Positions 36,098 through 45,255 of a stretch of DNA of 47,310 bases are shown here, piece after piece; positions within the stretch are counted from its first letter, which is position 1, and every line of letters begins with the position of its first letter. The translations under genes and the position numbers were made by a program. Source of the stretch: Anaerolineales bacterium. Lineage in GTDB: Bacteria; Chloroflexota; Anaerolineae; Anaerolineales; Villigracilaceae. The stretch spans positions 1 to 47,310 of the forward strand of contig JADGEO010000029.1 in assembly GCA_016744335.1 (NCBI GenBank), given 5' to 3'. The notes beneath the pieces are model-generated. The model did not search any database. It was not told where the DNA came from and saw only the letters and a list, made by a program, of their open reading frames with translations.

Positions 36098-36172
36098 GCT
36101 CTCTGCGCTCTCCCTAGCGCAGGCTTTGGAAAAACGCCGCTGGGGACAGCGGCTAGAGCACTTAGACAGAGG
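36098..36172. repeat. 75-base two-hairpin repeat, copy B
   Basis: Counterpart of 32606-32680. Stems are CTGCGCT/AGCGCAG and GCCGCT/AGCGGC; ends in ACAGAGG. It lies between convergent genes. Confidence 0.7.
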
Positions 36173-36180
36173 GGTAATAA

Positions 36181-36215
36181 AAAAAGATGTCTCTGTTCTA
36201 TAGAGACATCTTTTT
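36181..36215 (-). terminator. Terminator of recA
   Basis: AAAAAGATGTCTCT and AGAGACATCTTTTT form a perfect 14-base stem with a 7-base loop and T-run, 24 bases beyond the recA stop codon. Confidence 0.88.
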
Positions 36216-36239
36216 GAAAACTGATTGCTAAATTACTGT

Positions 36240-37280
36240 TTACTCTTCATCTTCCTCAATAAGCATAACCACCTCTTCACCTAGATAATGCTGGCGAACA
36301 AGGGCTTCGATTTCATCTGCCATCCCGGGGTTTTGGTGTAAGAATTCTTTTGAGTTTTCTCGTCCCTGAGCAAGGCGGGTTTCTTGATAAGAGTAGAAGG
36401 AGCCGCGTTTATCGATAATATCGGCTTCAACTGCCAAATCGAGCAAATCGCCGATTTTAGAGATGCCTTCGTTATACATAATATCGAATTCTGCTTTTTT
36501 GAAAGGGGGGGCAACTTTGTTTTTCACCACACGTACGCGGGTACGATTGCCGATAATTTCTGAACCAACCTTAATAGATTGAATTCTGCGCACATCTAAA
36601 CGTACCGATGCGTAGAATTTAAGTGCCTGCCCGCCTGTGGTCGTTTCAGGATTACCGAACATAACACCAATTTTCTGGCGAAGCTGATTGGTAAAAATAA
36701 CAGAAGTTTTGGTTTGATGGATTGCACCAGAAAGTTTTCGTAAAGCCTGTGACATCAATCTCGCCATCAAACCCATCTGTGCATCACCCATATCGCCTTC
36801 GATTTCAGCGCGGGGAATTAGCGCGGCAACCGAGTCTATGACCAACACCTCTATGGCACCAGAGCGGATTAAGGTCTCGGCGATTTCGAGGGCTTGTTCA
36901 CCTGTATCTGGTTGGGAGATGAGGAGTTCGTCAATATCTACACCACATTGTGCGGCATAGTTAGGGTCGAGGGCGTGCTCCATATCGATAAATGCCGCTG
37001 TGCCGCCCATTTTTTGTGCTTCAGCAACAATATGTTGACAAATGGTTGTCTTTCCTGAAGACTCGGGTCCATAAATCTCGGTGATGCGTCCACGTGGAAT
37101 GCCACCTACGCCAAGCGCAATATCGAGGGACAGGGAACCAGTAGGAATTACATCTGTTTGTAATGCGGTGGCGTCTCCGAGTTTCATAATAGAGCCTTCG
37201 CCGTAGCGTTTTGTTATATCTTTGAGGGCTTTATCTAAAACGGATTGACGAGCTTCATCTGTGTTTTTCTTTTTTGCCAT
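36240..37280 (-). CDS. recA: RecA recombinase
   Basis: 346 residues, normal length. Forms filaments on single-stranded DNA, drives strand exchange and triggers LexA cleavage. Motifs: Walker [10 protein letters not shown], catalytic Glu in [12 protein letters not shown], Walker [24 protein letters not shown]-binding loops L1 ([14 protein letters not shown]) and L2 ([20 protein letters not shown], then GGQALKF). The C-terminus is acidic ([10 protein letters not shown]), as is usual. Preceded by a leader of about 170 bases with a SOS-like promoter. No recX follows. Confidence 0.99.
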   Translation of the reverse strand: MAKKKNTDEARQSVLDKALKDITKRYGEGSIMKLGDATALQTDVIPTGSLSLDIALGVGGIPRGRITEIYGPESSGKTTICQHIVAEAQKMGGTAAFIDMEHALDPNYAAQCGVDIDELLISQPDTGEQALEIAETLIRSGAIEVLVIDSVAALIPRAEIEGDMGDAQMGLMARLMSQALRKLSGAIHQTKTSVIFTNQLRQKIGVMFGNPETTTGGQALKFYASVRLDVRRIQSIKVGSEIIGNRTRVRVVKNKVAPPFKKAEFDIMYNEGISKIGDLLDLAVEADIIDKRGSFYSYQETRLAQGRENSKEFLHQNPGMADEIEALVRQHYLGEEVVMLIEEDEE

Positions 37281-37326
37281 TTTCTATCTCCCGAAAATTA
37301 GTTTCTTAGGTTTAAATAGGTGGTAG

Positions 37327-37422
37327 GAAACTCGGTTTTTCCTTTGTAGATGAGCAGATGCTTCTTGTTTTCTCTAATAATTTAGAGTGGAGTCTTGTTT
37401 TTAGAGAAAAAAACCAAGTTTC
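37327..37422 (-). promoter_or_regulatory. Structured recA leader
   Basis: In the 5' untranslated region GAAACTCGGTTTTT (37327-37340) pairs with AAAAACCAAGTTTC (37409-37422) with one mismatch, enclosing a small CTCTAA/TTTAGAG hairpin. It could affect recA mRNA stability or translation; no known element was recognised. Confidence 0.45.
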
Positions 37423-37457
37423 TTTTGGGTTATTTTATCATCTTTGGTAATATACTA

Positions 37458-37486
37458 AGTATAGCACAAGTGTTCTGTGTGCGCAA
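37458..37486 (-). promoter_or_regulatory. recA promoter with SOS (LexA-type) box
   Basis: On the minus strand TTGCGC (37481-37486), 17 bases, TATACT (37458-37463). Within the spacer AGAACACTTGTGCT (37463-37476) fits the Gram-positive/Chloroflexi-style box GAACnnnnGTTC with one mismatch. LexA bound here would block polymerase. Confidence 0.6.
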
Positions 37487-37550
37487 ATGCTTCTCACAAA
37501 AAGAACGCTTATCGAGGGCACGCATGCCAAAAATACGCGCGTTGCGGGGT

Positions 37551-38687
37551 TTATTCTTCTACGGGGGTAGGAGTCCAGGATAACATCCCATCGTCTTCGG
37601 GGAGGCTGAGGTCGAATCCGTCTAGTCCATAAAAGCTGAAATAGGTTGTTTGCCCAGGGTAGATTTGAATTTGCTCTTGAAATTCTTTTTCAAAATCGTC
37701 TTCTAGATAGGTGATGCGTATCTCATACCAGCCCGAGGGTAGATCGCTTAGGACGAGATTTTCTTGATAATAGGGGTCGCTGTTTACAACTTTAGGACCA
37801 TAAGTTGATACTTTGCGAATACGCCCTGTTTCATAAGAGATAACGAGCATTTGATAGCCACGCAGAAGTTCGCCTTTGTCGTCCATCACTCGCCCTGTTA
37901 AAATGCCCCAGCCTTGAGGGGGGGCAACCCAAAGCTCGGGGTTATAGGTATCGAGAAAGTCATTTCTGCCTAGCCGAACTTCAAAATGTAAATGTGCGCC
38001 AGTTGTATGCCCTGTATCGCCAACCAAGCCCAATTGTTGACCTGCATCGACCCATTGTCCGCGTGTAACATCAATGCGGTTCATGTGGGCGTAAATGGTG
38101 TATAGCGATTCTCCCTGATAGCCAAAATCATGCTGGATTGCCACAGCTTGTCCATAGGGGTCGTCTTGGTTAGAGCTTTCTCCGCTAAATAAGCCCCAGT
38201 TTGCCCAAGTTACTATGCCTGCGCCAGCCGCTACAATGGGCACGCCTTTTTCGGTGGGAATATCTATGCCCGTGTGCACAATATTTTTAAATAACATGCC
38301 GCCATAGCGGTAGTTGGCAACGCCCCAATCAATTTGGTCGGCTGAAATGGGGCGGATGAAATAAAAATGGTCATGTCGAGAAATTGCCCACGGCACGGGG
38401 TAAAGCGGCGGTCGCCAATCGGATACAGGTTCAGCGCCGGGCGTGGGGATGGTGAACCTTAGCGGGGCTATTTGTGTCGGTGTGGGCGGGATGGGAAGCG
38501 GCGTTTCTTCCGCGTGTGGGCTTGCTACTGCTTGGACGCTTGTTTGCGGCGTGAGCGTGGGGATGCCTTCCGCGTTTGGAGACGCGGTACAAGCGGCGAG
38601 CGTGAGTGTTATGCCCAAAGCAAAGACGAATCTTTGCACTGGCTTTGTTTTTTGTTTGAGTTTTTCTCGGGGATGTGTGAATCTCAT
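37551..38687 (-). CDS. M23-family peptidase lipoprotein
   Basis: 378 residues from ATG 38687 (MRFTHPREKLKQKTKPVQRF). This start puts the lipobox LTLAAC near residue 33 after a short hydrophobic stretch; longer in-frame starts are less likely. A Thr/Pro-rich linker follows. The LytM/M23 zinc domain shows HTGIDIPTEKGVPIVAAGAG (first His and Asp), YTIYAHMNRI and HTTGAHLHFEVRLG (HxH). About 130 C-terminal residues form beta-rich material of unknown role. It should cut peptide cross-links in the cell wall from the outer surface. TATAAT lies six bases before the ATG, hinting at a leaderless mRNA, but this is speculative. Confidence 0.88.
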   Translation of the reverse strand: MRFTHPREKLKQKTKPVQRFVFALGITLTLAACTASPNAEGIPTLTPQTSVQAVASPHAEETPLPIPPTPTQIAPLRFTIPTPGAEPVSDWRPPLYPVPWAISRHDHFYFIRPISADQIDWGVANYRYGGMLFKNIVHTGIDIPTEKGVPIVAAGAGIVTWANWGLFSGESSNQDDPYGQAVAIQHDFGYQGESLYTIYAHMNRIDVTRGQWVDAGQQLGLVGDTGHTTGAHLHFEVRLGRNDFLDTYNPELWVAPPQGWGILTGRVMDDKGELLRGYQMLVISYETGRIRKVSTYGPKVVNSDPYYQENLVLSDLPSGWYEIRITYLEDDFEKEFQEQIQIYPGQTTYFSFYGLDGFDLSLPEDDGMLSWTPTPVEE

Positions 38688-38801
38688 ATTTGAATTATAA
38701 AGCGTTTTTGAGAAAATTGATTGCTTGGAGAGTGTTTTGTTTTTTTCTGCTTCTAAATGGTTTTGTGGTTTGAACATAAATAAACCCGATAAACGCTTCC
38801 G

Positions 38802-38893
38802 CATGGACGTAAACGTCCATGTTTAAGGTTGAAGTCTGTTAAAATAGACTCTTTTTAGCCAATTTTGATTAGCACGGGCGTTTACGCCCGTGC
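38802..38893. repeat. Pair of short perfect palindromes
   Basis: CATGGACGT-AA-ACGTCCATG (38802-38821) and GCACGGGCGT-TT-ACGCCCGTGC (38872-38893) share an RCGTwwACGY core and differ in their outer arms in a paired way. Between them lies a small AGTCT/AGACT hairpin with T-run (38831-38857). These are typical of dispersed intergenic palindromes. The 193-base gap 38805-38997 has no gene. Confidence 0.65.
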
Positions 38894-38997
38894 GGCGTTG
38901 GATTTATCCTAAAACCCGAAATTGGGAGATTTCGGACTCCAAGCCATCATTTATAAGCCATCACCTACTTAAAAGACCACTATCCGTTTTTCTAGTG

Positions 38998-39948
38998 CTA
39001 TTCTACCAACTCAATCTCCCAATCTTGTTTTTCTAGTTTGATTTTTGTGCTATTTCCGGGCCAATATAAATGGGTCATATAGCTTGCTCCACGTAAGGTA
39101 GATGGACTTCTTCCGGTAGTCACAATGATATGGTCGGGGGTGTAGTGAGCAAAATAATTGTCTCTAACATTTTTCATGCGCCCTAAGGTTGGGTCCATGG
39201 CTACCCAGCCAAGACCGGGAAAGTAGACATCTATCCATGCGTGTTGCGCATCGGCGAGATTGGCGGTTTTATTATCGAGATATAGAAGCCCTTCATAATA
39301 TCGGGCGGGGATTTTCTCAGCGCGGCTTAGGGCAATCACTAAAGAAGAGTATTCTGTGCAGTCTGACCCCATAAATCCCATTGTAGTTTGCGCGCCCCAA
39401 CTCTTTTGATTAAATGTGTATATAAGGTTATCTCCTGCATAATCATAAAAGGCTCGCACATCTTCGCAAACGCTATTTTCTTTTTGAGAGAGTTCTTTGG
39501 CAATTTCTACAATTTGTGGGTTCGCCGATTCTATATGAAGTTCAGGTTGAATATATTCGTCAATTAGTTCTCCCTCACAGACAGATAAATCATAGAAAAT
39601 CTCATTTACGGTGATTTCATAATCAATTTCTATTTTGAGTCTTGTATGAGGTGGGTGGTCAGAAAAATCGAACTCGGCATATTCGTTCCCATATTCATCG
39701 GTTAGTAAGATGTAATTGCTAGGGCTAATTTTTCGTGAGTGAACCTCCTGATAGGGGGCAAAATCTCTAATCAACGCCACCCATAAGTTTTGCTGGTCTG
39801 GGGTTCCATCCCCACTATTAAATAATATAACTTCTTGGTGTATGTGATATTCACGCGCTAAGGGAGTATTCTCTTGCACGTCTGTTTGGGGTGCGCAAGC
39901 GATTGCTAGTATTAGAAATATAATAGGGAGAAGTTTATATTTTTTCAT
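38998..39948 (-). CDS. Transglutaminase-like lipoprotein
   Basis: 316 residues from ATG 39948, because MKKYKLLPIIFLILAIAC is a lipoprotein signal with its Cys at residue 18; the longer frame adds an unlikely leader that overlaps the repeat upstream. The N-terminal half resembles the beta-rich domain that precedes transglutaminase cores. The core has the Cys in TMGFMGSDCTEYSSLVIALS, the His in DAQHAWIDVYFPGLG and the Asp in VAMDPTLGR, in the right order and spacing. Bacterial members are usually cysteine proteases or amidases acting at the cell surface, not true cross-linking enzymes. Target unknown. The ribosome site is weak. Confidence 0.85.
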   Translation of the reverse strand: MKKYKLLPIIFLILAIACAPQTDVQENTPLAREYHIHQEVILFNSGDGTPDQQNLWVALIRDFAPYQEVHSRKISPSNYILLTDEYGNEYAEFDFSDHPPHTRLKIEIDYEITVNEIFYDLSVCEGELIDEYIQPELHIESANPQIVEIAKELSQKENSVCEDVRAFYDYAGDNLIYTFNQKSWGAQTTMGFMGSDCTEYSSLVIALSRAEKIPARYYEGLLYLDNKTANLADAQHAWIDVYFPGLGWVAMDPTLGRMKNVRDNYFAHYTPDHIIVTTGRSPSTLRGASYMTHLYWPGNSTKIKLEKQDWEIELVE

Positions 39949-39960
39949 AGGTGGCGAAAA

Positions 39961-40150
39961 TATATTTACTAGCCACCTGACAGTTCGATAAAAGAAGCGC
40001 ATAGTTGGTTGAGTAGGCGATGCTTTTCGCCGTATCGAAACCAACGGCTTGTATAAATTTAGCTGTTTCGTGGTTTCGATACGGCCTCCGCTACCGCTAC
40101 GGCCTACTCAACCACCTTCAAAAATAAAATTGTCAGGTAATTAGTATATT
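39961..40150. repeat. Nested inverted-repeat element
   Basis: Outer arms at 39961-39981 and 40131-40150 (TAGYnnnACCTGACA type) enclose inner arms at 40006-40044 and 40071-40114 that share GGTTGAGTAGG, CGTATCGAAACCA and their complements. The inner GGTTGAGTAGG...TATCGAAACCA motif is a widespread dispersed repeat. It fills the gap between the transglutaminase and saccharopine-dehydrogenase-like genes. Confidence 0.7.
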
Positions 40151-40158
40151 TATAGAGC

Positions 40159-41328
40159 TTAACAATCCATCTCTTCACGGGTAATGATGATATTTCTCTT
40201 CTTTAGTTCGGCAATAAATTTCTCAACAGGAATGTCTTTGGTGGGTGAGAGCAAACCACGTTTTTTGATGTCTCCACGTAAGAGCATTTGTGTAGCAATG
40301 CTGGCTGTGTAGCCAACTGTGCGTTGCATAGCGAGCAAACCTGTATCTAAATCGCGGCGGTCAATCATTTGATAAACGATGCGTTTGCATTTCCCATTTT
40401 TAAGCCCGCGCACATCAATACGAATGCCGGCTACATCACGTTCATTGGGGGCATAGTGAATTTGCGGCTCAATTAAATTATGCACAAATTGGCGTGGGGA
40501 GACTTTTTGCCCATCGACTAAAATAGCTTCTTCGTTTAAGAATCCCAATTGCACTATCTTTTTCCAAAATGCGGCATGACCGAGCCAACGCAACGAGTAT
40601 CGCCCGGTGTTAATTGTGGTATCGCGAATGCCAAAAACATCAAGATATTTAACCGCGTCTCCGTTGTAATAGGCTTCCATTTCGCCAAGTGTATCAAGTG
40701 TTAGGTTATGCATATTTTCGGGCGAAAACATTTCGCTGGGGCTAAGGTGTACTATTTCTCCATCTTTGAGCATTTTTGCGGGACGTTGGTATGCGCCGAG
40801 CACGCCTTCAAATGTCCACGAGATTTTATAGTTTATGGCGTTATCTGCGGCTTCTGGCTCAGGTACACCTGTGCCGTAAGCGTGAAGTTCGTGCACTTCA
40901 TCTAACTCACGTATCGCTTGCCCCGCCAACACCAAATCTATGCCGGGGTCGAGACCACACTCGGGCAGAATCGCTGTGTCCACTGCCTCAGCAAGATGAC
41001 CCACGTTCGCATACGTTGGCAAGGCGTAGGATGTTTCGATGAAGTGAATTTTATTTTCAATGGCAAGGGTGAGAACGTCCTCCCGAAATCCTTGCGGCAG
41101 GAGGAGGATAACCGCATCTACTTTTTTCATTTGGAGGGATAAGGCGGAACGATCCCGAACATCTAACTTGAGTGCTGTTATTTTGGCATTATTTAGGTGA
41201 CGAACGTATTTTTGCAAGTCGTCAAAATTAGCATCTGCCGCGATAACTTGCGTTACCTCTGGGCTGTTTGCTAGGTCGTGGAGGGTGGCTTTGCCTTGTA
41301 AGCCGACTCCGAGTAATAAAATTTTCAT
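40159..41328 (-). CDS. Saccharopine dehydrogenase-family protein (lysine dehydrogenase-like)
   Basis: 389 residues. The N-terminal NAD(P)-binding fold is marked by MKILLLGVGLQGKATLHDLA and the acidic residue in VIAADANFDDL. ILPECGLDPGIDLVLAGQAI is the conserved block joining to the substrate domain, and YKISWTFEGVLGAYQRPAKM and the late RTVGYTASIATQMLL belong to the same family. Best fits are L-lysine 6-dehydrogenase or a related saccharopine-type reductase working on amino acids. It is transcribed away from the polar amino acid importer operon, sharing the 250-base intergenic region, so a role in amino acid use is reasonable. Exact reaction uncertain. Confidence 0.85.
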   Translation of the reverse strand: MKILLLGVGLQGKATLHDLANSPEVTQVIAADANFDDLQKYVRHLNNAKITALKLDVRDRSALSLQMKKVDAVILLLPQGFREDVLTLAIENKIHFIETSYALPTYANVGHLAEAVDTAILPECGLDPGIDLVLAGQAIRELDEVHELHAYGTGVPEPEAADNAINYKISWTFEGVLGAYQRPAKMLKDGEIVHLSPSEMFSPENMHNLTLDTLGEMEAYYNGDAVKYLDVFGIRDTTINTGRYSLRWLGHAAFWKKIVQLGFLNEEAILVDGQKVSPRQFVHNLIEPQIHYAPNERDVAGIRIDVRGLKNGKCKRIVYQMIDRRDLDTGLLAMQRTVGYTASIATQMLLRGDIKKRGLLSPTKDIPVEKFIAELKKRNIIITREEMDC

Positions 41329-41440
41329 TTTTTCTCCTACTTATTTTGTTGAATATGGATGAATCTGTGAAGTTTTTACTCTAGCAGATTTAAAGTGTAA
41401 CGCATTTTCTTAAGTCTTATGCTTTTTTGTGGTTTTTCGC

Positions 41441-41469
41441 TTGAAAAAAAATGCACTTTGCTTTATAAT
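41441..41469 (+). promoter_or_regulatory. Promoter of the amino acid ABC operon
   Basis: TTGAAA (41441-41446), 17-base spacer, perfect TATAAT (41464-41469). It lies about 105 bases before the binding-protein start. Confidence 0.85.
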
Positions 41470-41479
41470 GTGACATTCG

Positions 41480-41558
41480 TGTACAAATCCCTGATAAATG
41501 ACATGTGAATTGAGAAGGAAAGGATAATGGCTTGGTAGCCACTATGCCTATTTGTACA
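41480..41558 (+). promoter_or_regulatory. Structured leader of the amino acid ABC operon
   Basis: TGTACAAAT (41480-41488) pairs perfectly with ATTTGTACA (41550-41558), closing nearly the whole leader. Inside is a TGGCT/AGCCA hairpin and a three-codon frame ATG GCT TGG TAG behind AAGGAAAGG (about 41518-41538). The closing stem ends just before the AGAGGAG ribosome site of the operon. No known riboswitch was recognised. Confidence 0.45.
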
Positions 41559-41579
41559 TTTTAATAAGAGGAGTAAGAA

Positions 41580-42719
41580 ATGTCCCGTAAATTTTTCCCT
41601 GTATTTGCTCTATTGATTGTGTTGAGCATGGTGCTTGCCGCCTGTGGTGGTAGTGCCGCTCCCGAAGCCCCCGCCGAAGAATCCGCCGCCGCTGAAGAAG
41701 CTCCTGCTGAAGAAGCTGTCGCTGAAGAAGCTGGTGAAACTGAGGGCGCTGCTCCTGCTGAGGGTGGAAGCACCTTAGCTACAGTTCAAGAACGTGGTTA
41801 TGTAATCTGTGGTGGTAATGCTAGTGTTCCAGGATTCGGATTCATTGATACGGAAGGCAATTACTCTGGTTTCGATATCGATTTTTGTAAAGCTGTAGCC
41901 GCCGCTGTTTTTGGCGATGCTGAGAAATATGAAATTCGTCCTCTTAGCTCACAAGAACGTTTCACCGCTCTCCAAAGTGGCGAAATTGATACCCTCATCC
42001 GCAACACCACTTGGACACTCTCCCGTGACACCGATTTGGGCTCTAACTTTACTGCAACCACTTTCTATGATGGTCAAGGCTTTATTGTTCGTATAGCTGA
42101 TGGCATCAGTGCTTTAGAAGATCTTGATGGCGGTACCGTTTGTGTACAAACCGGAACCACCACCGAGGCTAACTTGGCTGACGTAATGGCCGCACGTGGC
42201 ATTAGCTACGAACCTGTTGTTTACGAAGATGTAGAAACCGGCTGGACAACTTATGAAGAAGGCCGTTGTGACGCTTATACTACAGATAAATCTGGTTTAG
42301 TTTCTCGCCGTACTTTGCTTGAAAACCCAGATGATCATATGATTATGGACGAAACCATCTCCAAAGAGCCTCTCGGACCTGTTGTACGCCACGGCGACGA
42401 CCAGTGGTTTGATATTGTTCAATGGACTGTTTATGCCACTTTCTTTGCAGAAGAGCACGGCATTACCTCTGCTAATATTGATGATATGATGGCAGAGACC
42501 CAGTCTCCTTCCGAAAAGAAATTCTTCGGCACCGAAGGCGAACTTGGTTCTTTCCTTGGTCTTGATGCTAACTGGTCTTATAACGTAGTTTCCCAGGTTG
42601 GTAGCTATTCTGAGATTTATGACCGTAACCTTGGTCCCGATACCAAAACTTTCATTCCTCGTGGTTTGAACAGTCTTTATACGGATGGCGGCTTGCTTTA
42701 CGCCCCAGCATGGCGCTAG
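41580..42719 (+). CDS. Polar amino acid-binding lipoprotein (AapJ-like)
   Basis: 379 residues behind AGAGGAG. Lipoprotein signal MSRKFFPVFALLIVLSMVLA then ACGG gives lipidated Cys22, followed by an Ala/Glu-rich linker of about 40 residues. The binding domain is family 3 (YVICGGNASVPGFGFIDTEG, NYSGFDIDFCKAVAAAVFGD, TLIRNTTWTLSRDTDLGSNF, KEPLGPVVRHGDDQWFDIVQ). The SRDT and RHGD blocks and the length match AapJ/general L-amino acid-binding proteins. Anchored outside the cell, it feeds the two permeases encoded next. A terminator-like hairpin follows it, the usual device for excess binding protein. Confidence 0.94.
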   Translation: MSRKFFPVFALLIVLSMVLAACGGSAAPEAPAEESAAAEEAPAEEAVAEEAGETEGAAPAEGGSTLATVQERGYVICGGNASVPGFGFIDTEGNYSGFDIDFCKAVAAAVFGDAEKYEIRPLSSQERFTALQSGEIDTLIRNTTWTLSRDTDLGSNFTATTFYDGQGFIVRIADGISALEDLDGGTVCVQTGTTTEANLADVMAARGISYEPVVYEDVETGWTTYEEGRCDAYTTDKSGLVSRRTLLENPDDHMIMDETISKEPLGPVVRHGDDQWFDIVQWTVYATFFAEEHGITSANIDDMMAETQSPSEKKFFGTEGELGSFLGLDANWSYNVVSQVGSYSEIYDRNLGPDTKTFIPRGLNSLYTDGGLLYAPAWR

Positions 42720-42735
42720 TTTAAGTTTCTAAAAG

Positions 42736-42769
42736 AACAGGGAAGGAGATTTCTCCTTCCCTGTTTTTC
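42736..42769 (+). terminator. Hairpin between binding-protein and permease genes
   Basis: AACAGGGAAGGAGA and TCTCCTTCCCTGTT pair over 14 bases around a 2-base centre and are followed by TTTCT. Probably a leaky terminator that lowers permease relative to binding protein. Confidence 0.8.
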
Positions 42770-42857
42770 TAAATTTTAAGATCAAGGGTATGGAAAAAAA
42801 TAATTTCAGATTAAATAAATTTTTCTTTTTCCGCACCATTTTTTGGGAGTTTTCCTT

Positions 42858-44039
42858 ATGGCAAATATAGAATATAGCACAGAAGAGGCTATTCCCTTTT
42901 GGCGTGATGAGCGAATTTTACGTATTTTAGGCCAAGCAGTTTTTCTTGTAGTAACTGTTAGCTTTTTTGCTTATCTCTACAATAATATGATGACCGCCTT
43001 AGAGGCGCAGGGGATGCTTCCAAGTTTTAAGTTTTTAACGCATACCGCAGGATTTGATATTGGAGAGAGTTTTATAGAATACGATCGTTCTGATACGTAT
43101 GGGCGTGCTCTTCTCGTTGGTCTTATCAATACAATATATGTTAGCATTGTTGGTATTTTCTTTGCGACCATTTTGGGTGTTGTTTTGGGTGTATCTAGGC
43201 TCTCAAATAACTTTTTGGTAGCTAAATTATCTAGTATCTATTTAGAAATCCTTCGAAATATCCCTCTTTTGGTTTTGCTGATTTTCTGGTATAGCGGTGT
43301 TTTTATAGCACTTCCGCGTGTAAAAGAAGCAATTAATTGGGGTTCTGTATACTTAAGCAATCGAGGGCTTGCTATCCCGTGGGGTATTCCAACCGAAACA
43401 TGGGGCATTTATACGATAATTTTACTTTTCGCCTTAATCTTCGCCCTTGTTGTGTCATGGCGTCTTAATATAATAGGTGAGCGTACAGGACGTCCCCCCC
43501 TTCGCATTTTATGGGTGCCCCTTTCATTTTTTACTGTTGCAATCATTGGTTGGATTCTTCTACCTCAAGCACCATTGGTATTGGATAAACCTGAGTTGAC
43601 AGGATTAAATTTTTCGGGAGGGTATGTTTTTACTCCTGAATTTATGGCATTGTTCTCTGGCTTGGTCATTTACACCGCCGCTTTTATTGGTGAAATTGTT
43701 CGGGCAGGTATTATGTCTGTTTCAAAAGGACAACATGAAGCGGCAAAAGCTCTAGGGTTTACCACTCTTCAGACATTACGACTGGTTGTTTTTCCACAGG
43801 CAATGCGCGTTATTGTCCCGCCTTTAACCAGCCAGTACCTTAATTTGACGAAGAATACATCTCTAGCCGTTGCTATTGGATATCCTGATTTGTTTGCTGT
43901 TGGTGGGACAACGCTTAACCAATCTGGTCGTGCTGTTGAGGTTATTACCTTGATGATGGGGCTTTATTTACTAAGCAGTTTGATAACCTCTGTCTTTATG
44001 AACTTCTATAATAACAAAATCAAATTGGTGGAGCGATAA
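42858..44039 (+). CDS. Amino acid ABC permease, AapQ-like
   Basis: 393 residues from ATG 42858, with GGGAG ten bases upstream. Longer than common HisQ-type permeases because of an N-terminal helix plus extended loop and an inserted hydrophobic segment, features of AapQ. The transporter core shows GLINTIYVSIVGIFFATILG, LEILRNIPLLVLLIFWYSG and, near the end, the ATPase-contact loop HEAAKALGFTTLQTLRLVVF. It forms a heterodimer with the next gene product. Its stop codon is two bases before the next start codon. Confidence 0.93.
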   Translation: MANIEYSTEEAIPFWRDERILRILGQAVFLVVTVSFFAYLYNNMMTALEAQGMLPSFKFLTHTAGFDIGESFIEYDRSDTYGRALLVGLINTIYVSIVGIFFATILGVVLGVSRLSNNFLVAKLSSIYLEILRNIPLLVLLIFWYSGVFIALPRVKEAINWGSVYLSNRGLAIPWGIPTETWGIYTIILLFALIFALVVSWRLNIIGERTGRPPLRILWVPLSFFTVAIIGWILLPQAPLVLDKPELTGLNFSGGYVFTPEFMALFSGLVIYTAAFIGEIVRAGIMSVSKGQHEAAKALGFTTLQTLRLVVFPQAMRVIVPPLTSQYLNLTKNTSLAVAIGYPDLFAVGGTTLNQSGRAVEVITLMMGLYLLSSLITSVFMNFYNNKIKLVER

Positions 44040-44041
44040 TC

Positions 44042-45238
44042 ATGACAACTTCTACAACTGAAACTCTTTTGCCCCCAACTGAAAAATATACAATTTTAGG
44101 ATGGATAAAGCGTAATCTCTTTAACTCAATTGGCGATTCAATACTTACCATTGTTGCCTTTTTACTAACCTTTGTTTTGCTTAAATCAACGCTTTCATGG
44201 GCTTTTCAAGAAGCGGAGTGGACTGTTATTGTAGATAACCTAAAGCTCTTCATGGTTGGGCGTTATCCCGCTGAAGAACTTTGGCGCGTTTGGGCAGTTC
44301 TTTATCTACTTGCGGGTGTGATTGGTTTTCTATGGGGTGCTTGGGTTAAGGGCAATGAAAGAGTAGGCTACGTTTTAATAGGTATGCCCATCTTCTTGGC
44401 TTTATTGCCCTTTACCATGGAGGTTCGTCTACTAATTCTTGCTGTAGATTTAATCGGATTTTTGGGCGTTATCTTGGGGCGCAGAGATAATGAATCTTTC
44501 AAGAAATGGTCTATTATCGCTCTTTTGCTTTACTTCCCCATTGGTATAATGATTATTGGGGGCATAGGCGAAGGTGGTCTTTTGCCGAGAGTAAAACCTG
44601 ATTTGTGGGGTGGGTTGATGCTCACAATTCTTCTTGCGGTAATCGGCATCATCTTTTCTTTCCCTATTGGTGTTGGGCTTGCACTTGGGCGTCAATCAGA
44701 TTTACCCATTATCACCTGGTTCTCGGTAGGGTTTATTGAATTGGTTCGTGGTGTGCCTTTGATAACCATCCTCTTCATGATGGATTTGATGTTGCCCTTG
44801 TTCTTACCCGCTACAATTCGTATTGATAGCGTGATGCGTGCCTTTGTGGCTATCACTCTTTTTAGTGCCGCATATATGGCTGAAAATGTACGTGGTGGTT
44901 TGCAATCTATCCCCAAAGGACAATATGAAGCAGCTCATGCTTTAGGACTAAGTAGTTTTGCGGCAATGGCATTTATTATATTGCCACAAGCACTGAAAGC
45001 CGTTATTCCTATTCTTGTTAGCCAATTTATTGGGTTACTCAAAGATACAACGCTTGTAATGATTTTGAGTCTCTTTGATGTCTTGGGCATCGGCAAATCT
45101 GTTTTAGGAAACCCCGATTATGTAGGTACATCAAAAGAAGTATATGTTTTCATTGCCGCTCTCTTCTGGGTATTAAGCTATGGCTTATCTTACGCCAGCC
45201 AGCGATTAGAAACATCTTTAGGCGTTGGTGAACGCTAA
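44042..45238 (+). CDS. Amino acid ABC permease, AapM-like
   Basis: 398 residues. Like its partner it has extra N-terminal helices ([19 protein letters not shown], then a series of short hydrophobic segments) before the canonical core: LILLAVIG-type helices, [20 protein letters not shown], and the coupling loop [39 protein letters not shown] is diagnostic of the AapM branch. Together with AapQ it forms the membrane channel of a general L-amino acid importer. Confidence 0.93.
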   Translation: MTTSTTETLLPPTEKYTILGWIKRNLFNSIGDSILTIVAFLLTFVLLKSTLSWAFQEAEWTVIVDNLKLFMVGRYPAEELWRVWAVLYLLAGVIGFLWGAWVKGNERVGYVLIGMPIFLALLPFTMEVRLLILAVDLIGFLGVILGRRDNESFKKWSIIALLLYFPIGIMIIGGIGEGGLLPRVKPDLWGGLMLTILLAVIGIIFSFPIGVGLALGRQSDLPIITWFSVGFIELVRGVPLITILFMMDLMLPLFLPATIRIDSVMRAFVAITLFSAAYMAENVRGGLQSIPKGQYEAAHALGLSSFAAMAFIILPQALKAVIPILVSQFIGLLKDTTLVMILSLFDVLGIGKSVLGNPDYVGTSKEVYVFIAALFWVLSYGLSYASQRLETSLGVGER

Positions 45239-45255
45239 AAGGAGAAAATGATATT

